DNA from: JBBQHX01 sp038324385
Lineage (GTDB): Bacteria > Gemmatimonadota > Gemmatimonadetes > Gemmatimonadales > Gemmatimonadaceae
Length of the DNA stretch: 13,940 nt
Reading direction: 5' to 3'
Assembly: GCA_038324385.1 (NCBI GenBank)
Contig: JBBQHX010000076.1
Span: 1 to 13,940, forward strand
The notes below the pieces were generated by a model. It was not told the DNA's origin. It did not search any database and was given only the letters and a program-made list of their open reading frames with translations. A program made the translations under genes and the position numbers. Below are positions 13,929-13,940 of this stretch, in pieces (position 1 is the stretch's first letter; each line of letters starts with the position of its first letter).

Positions 13929-13940
13929 TCCGAATCGGCT

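Noticed and set aside
1..13940. CRISPR arrays, tRNA or rRNA genes, transposase or integrase genes
   Set aside because: I looked for regularly spaced repeats, tRNA-like cloverleaf ends and recombinase motifs on both strands and saw none; the cassette has no visible mobility gene or terminal inverted repeats.

Overview
The window is a high-GC bacterial chromosome fragment. Its gene content best fits the Gemmatimonadota or a related soil phylum: several exported six-bladed beta-propeller proteins of the GRxGxGPGEF type, few clear Shine-Dalgarno sites, an ECF sigma factor with a long tail, and a MenB/MenA/MenE menaquinone route. This assignment is inferred from content; there is no rRNA or other marker gene.

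Layout. (a) 1-927: 3' part of an M24 metallopeptidase gene, with a short relic of a convergent sigma-factor gene just downstream. (b) About 980-3220: a lower-GC cassette holding an exported beta-propeller gene and, 3 bases later, a small secreted cysteine-rich protein, closed by a perfect hairpin terminator. (c) 3223-4126: a second, 5'-truncated copy of the M24 gene, convergent with and overlapping an intact ECF sigma-factor gene. Blocks (a) and (c) are two diverged copies of one M24/sigma module, and the cassette sits exactly where the middle of the pair is missing. (d) 4150-6170: the C-terminal remnant of another propeller, then a near-complete propeller whose lipoprotein signal lies in a different frame (single-base frameshift). 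(e) 6374-6933: a vapBC toxin-antitoxin pair on the minus strand. (f) 7226-7687: a small DoxX-like membrane protein, preceded by a leader with two overlapping, mutually exclusive helices. (g) 7790-9490: a large minus-strand lipoprotein with two TonB-C-like segments, a Gly/Tyr tract and a long disordered tail. (h) 12977 down to 9736: menB-menA-menE, a compact minus-strand operon. (i) 13182-13928: a XhoI/PaeR7I-type restriction endonuclease divergent from menB; its methyltransferase is not in the window.

How the parts relate. The menaquinone genes work together: MenE activates o-succinylbenzoate to its CoA ester, MenB closes the naphthoate ring, and MenA adds the prenyl chain in the membrane. 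The rest is mostly accessory: duplicated and decayed propeller and M24/sigma modules, a toxin-antitoxin pair and a restriction enzyme, with base composition that shifts between segments.

Most worth a second look are the split M24/sigma duplication with its inserted propeller plus Cys-rich pair, the switch-like leader at 7106-7201, and an octamer (GCCTGACG / CGTCAGGC) found 14 times by eye where about one is expected, nearly absent from the accessory cassettes.
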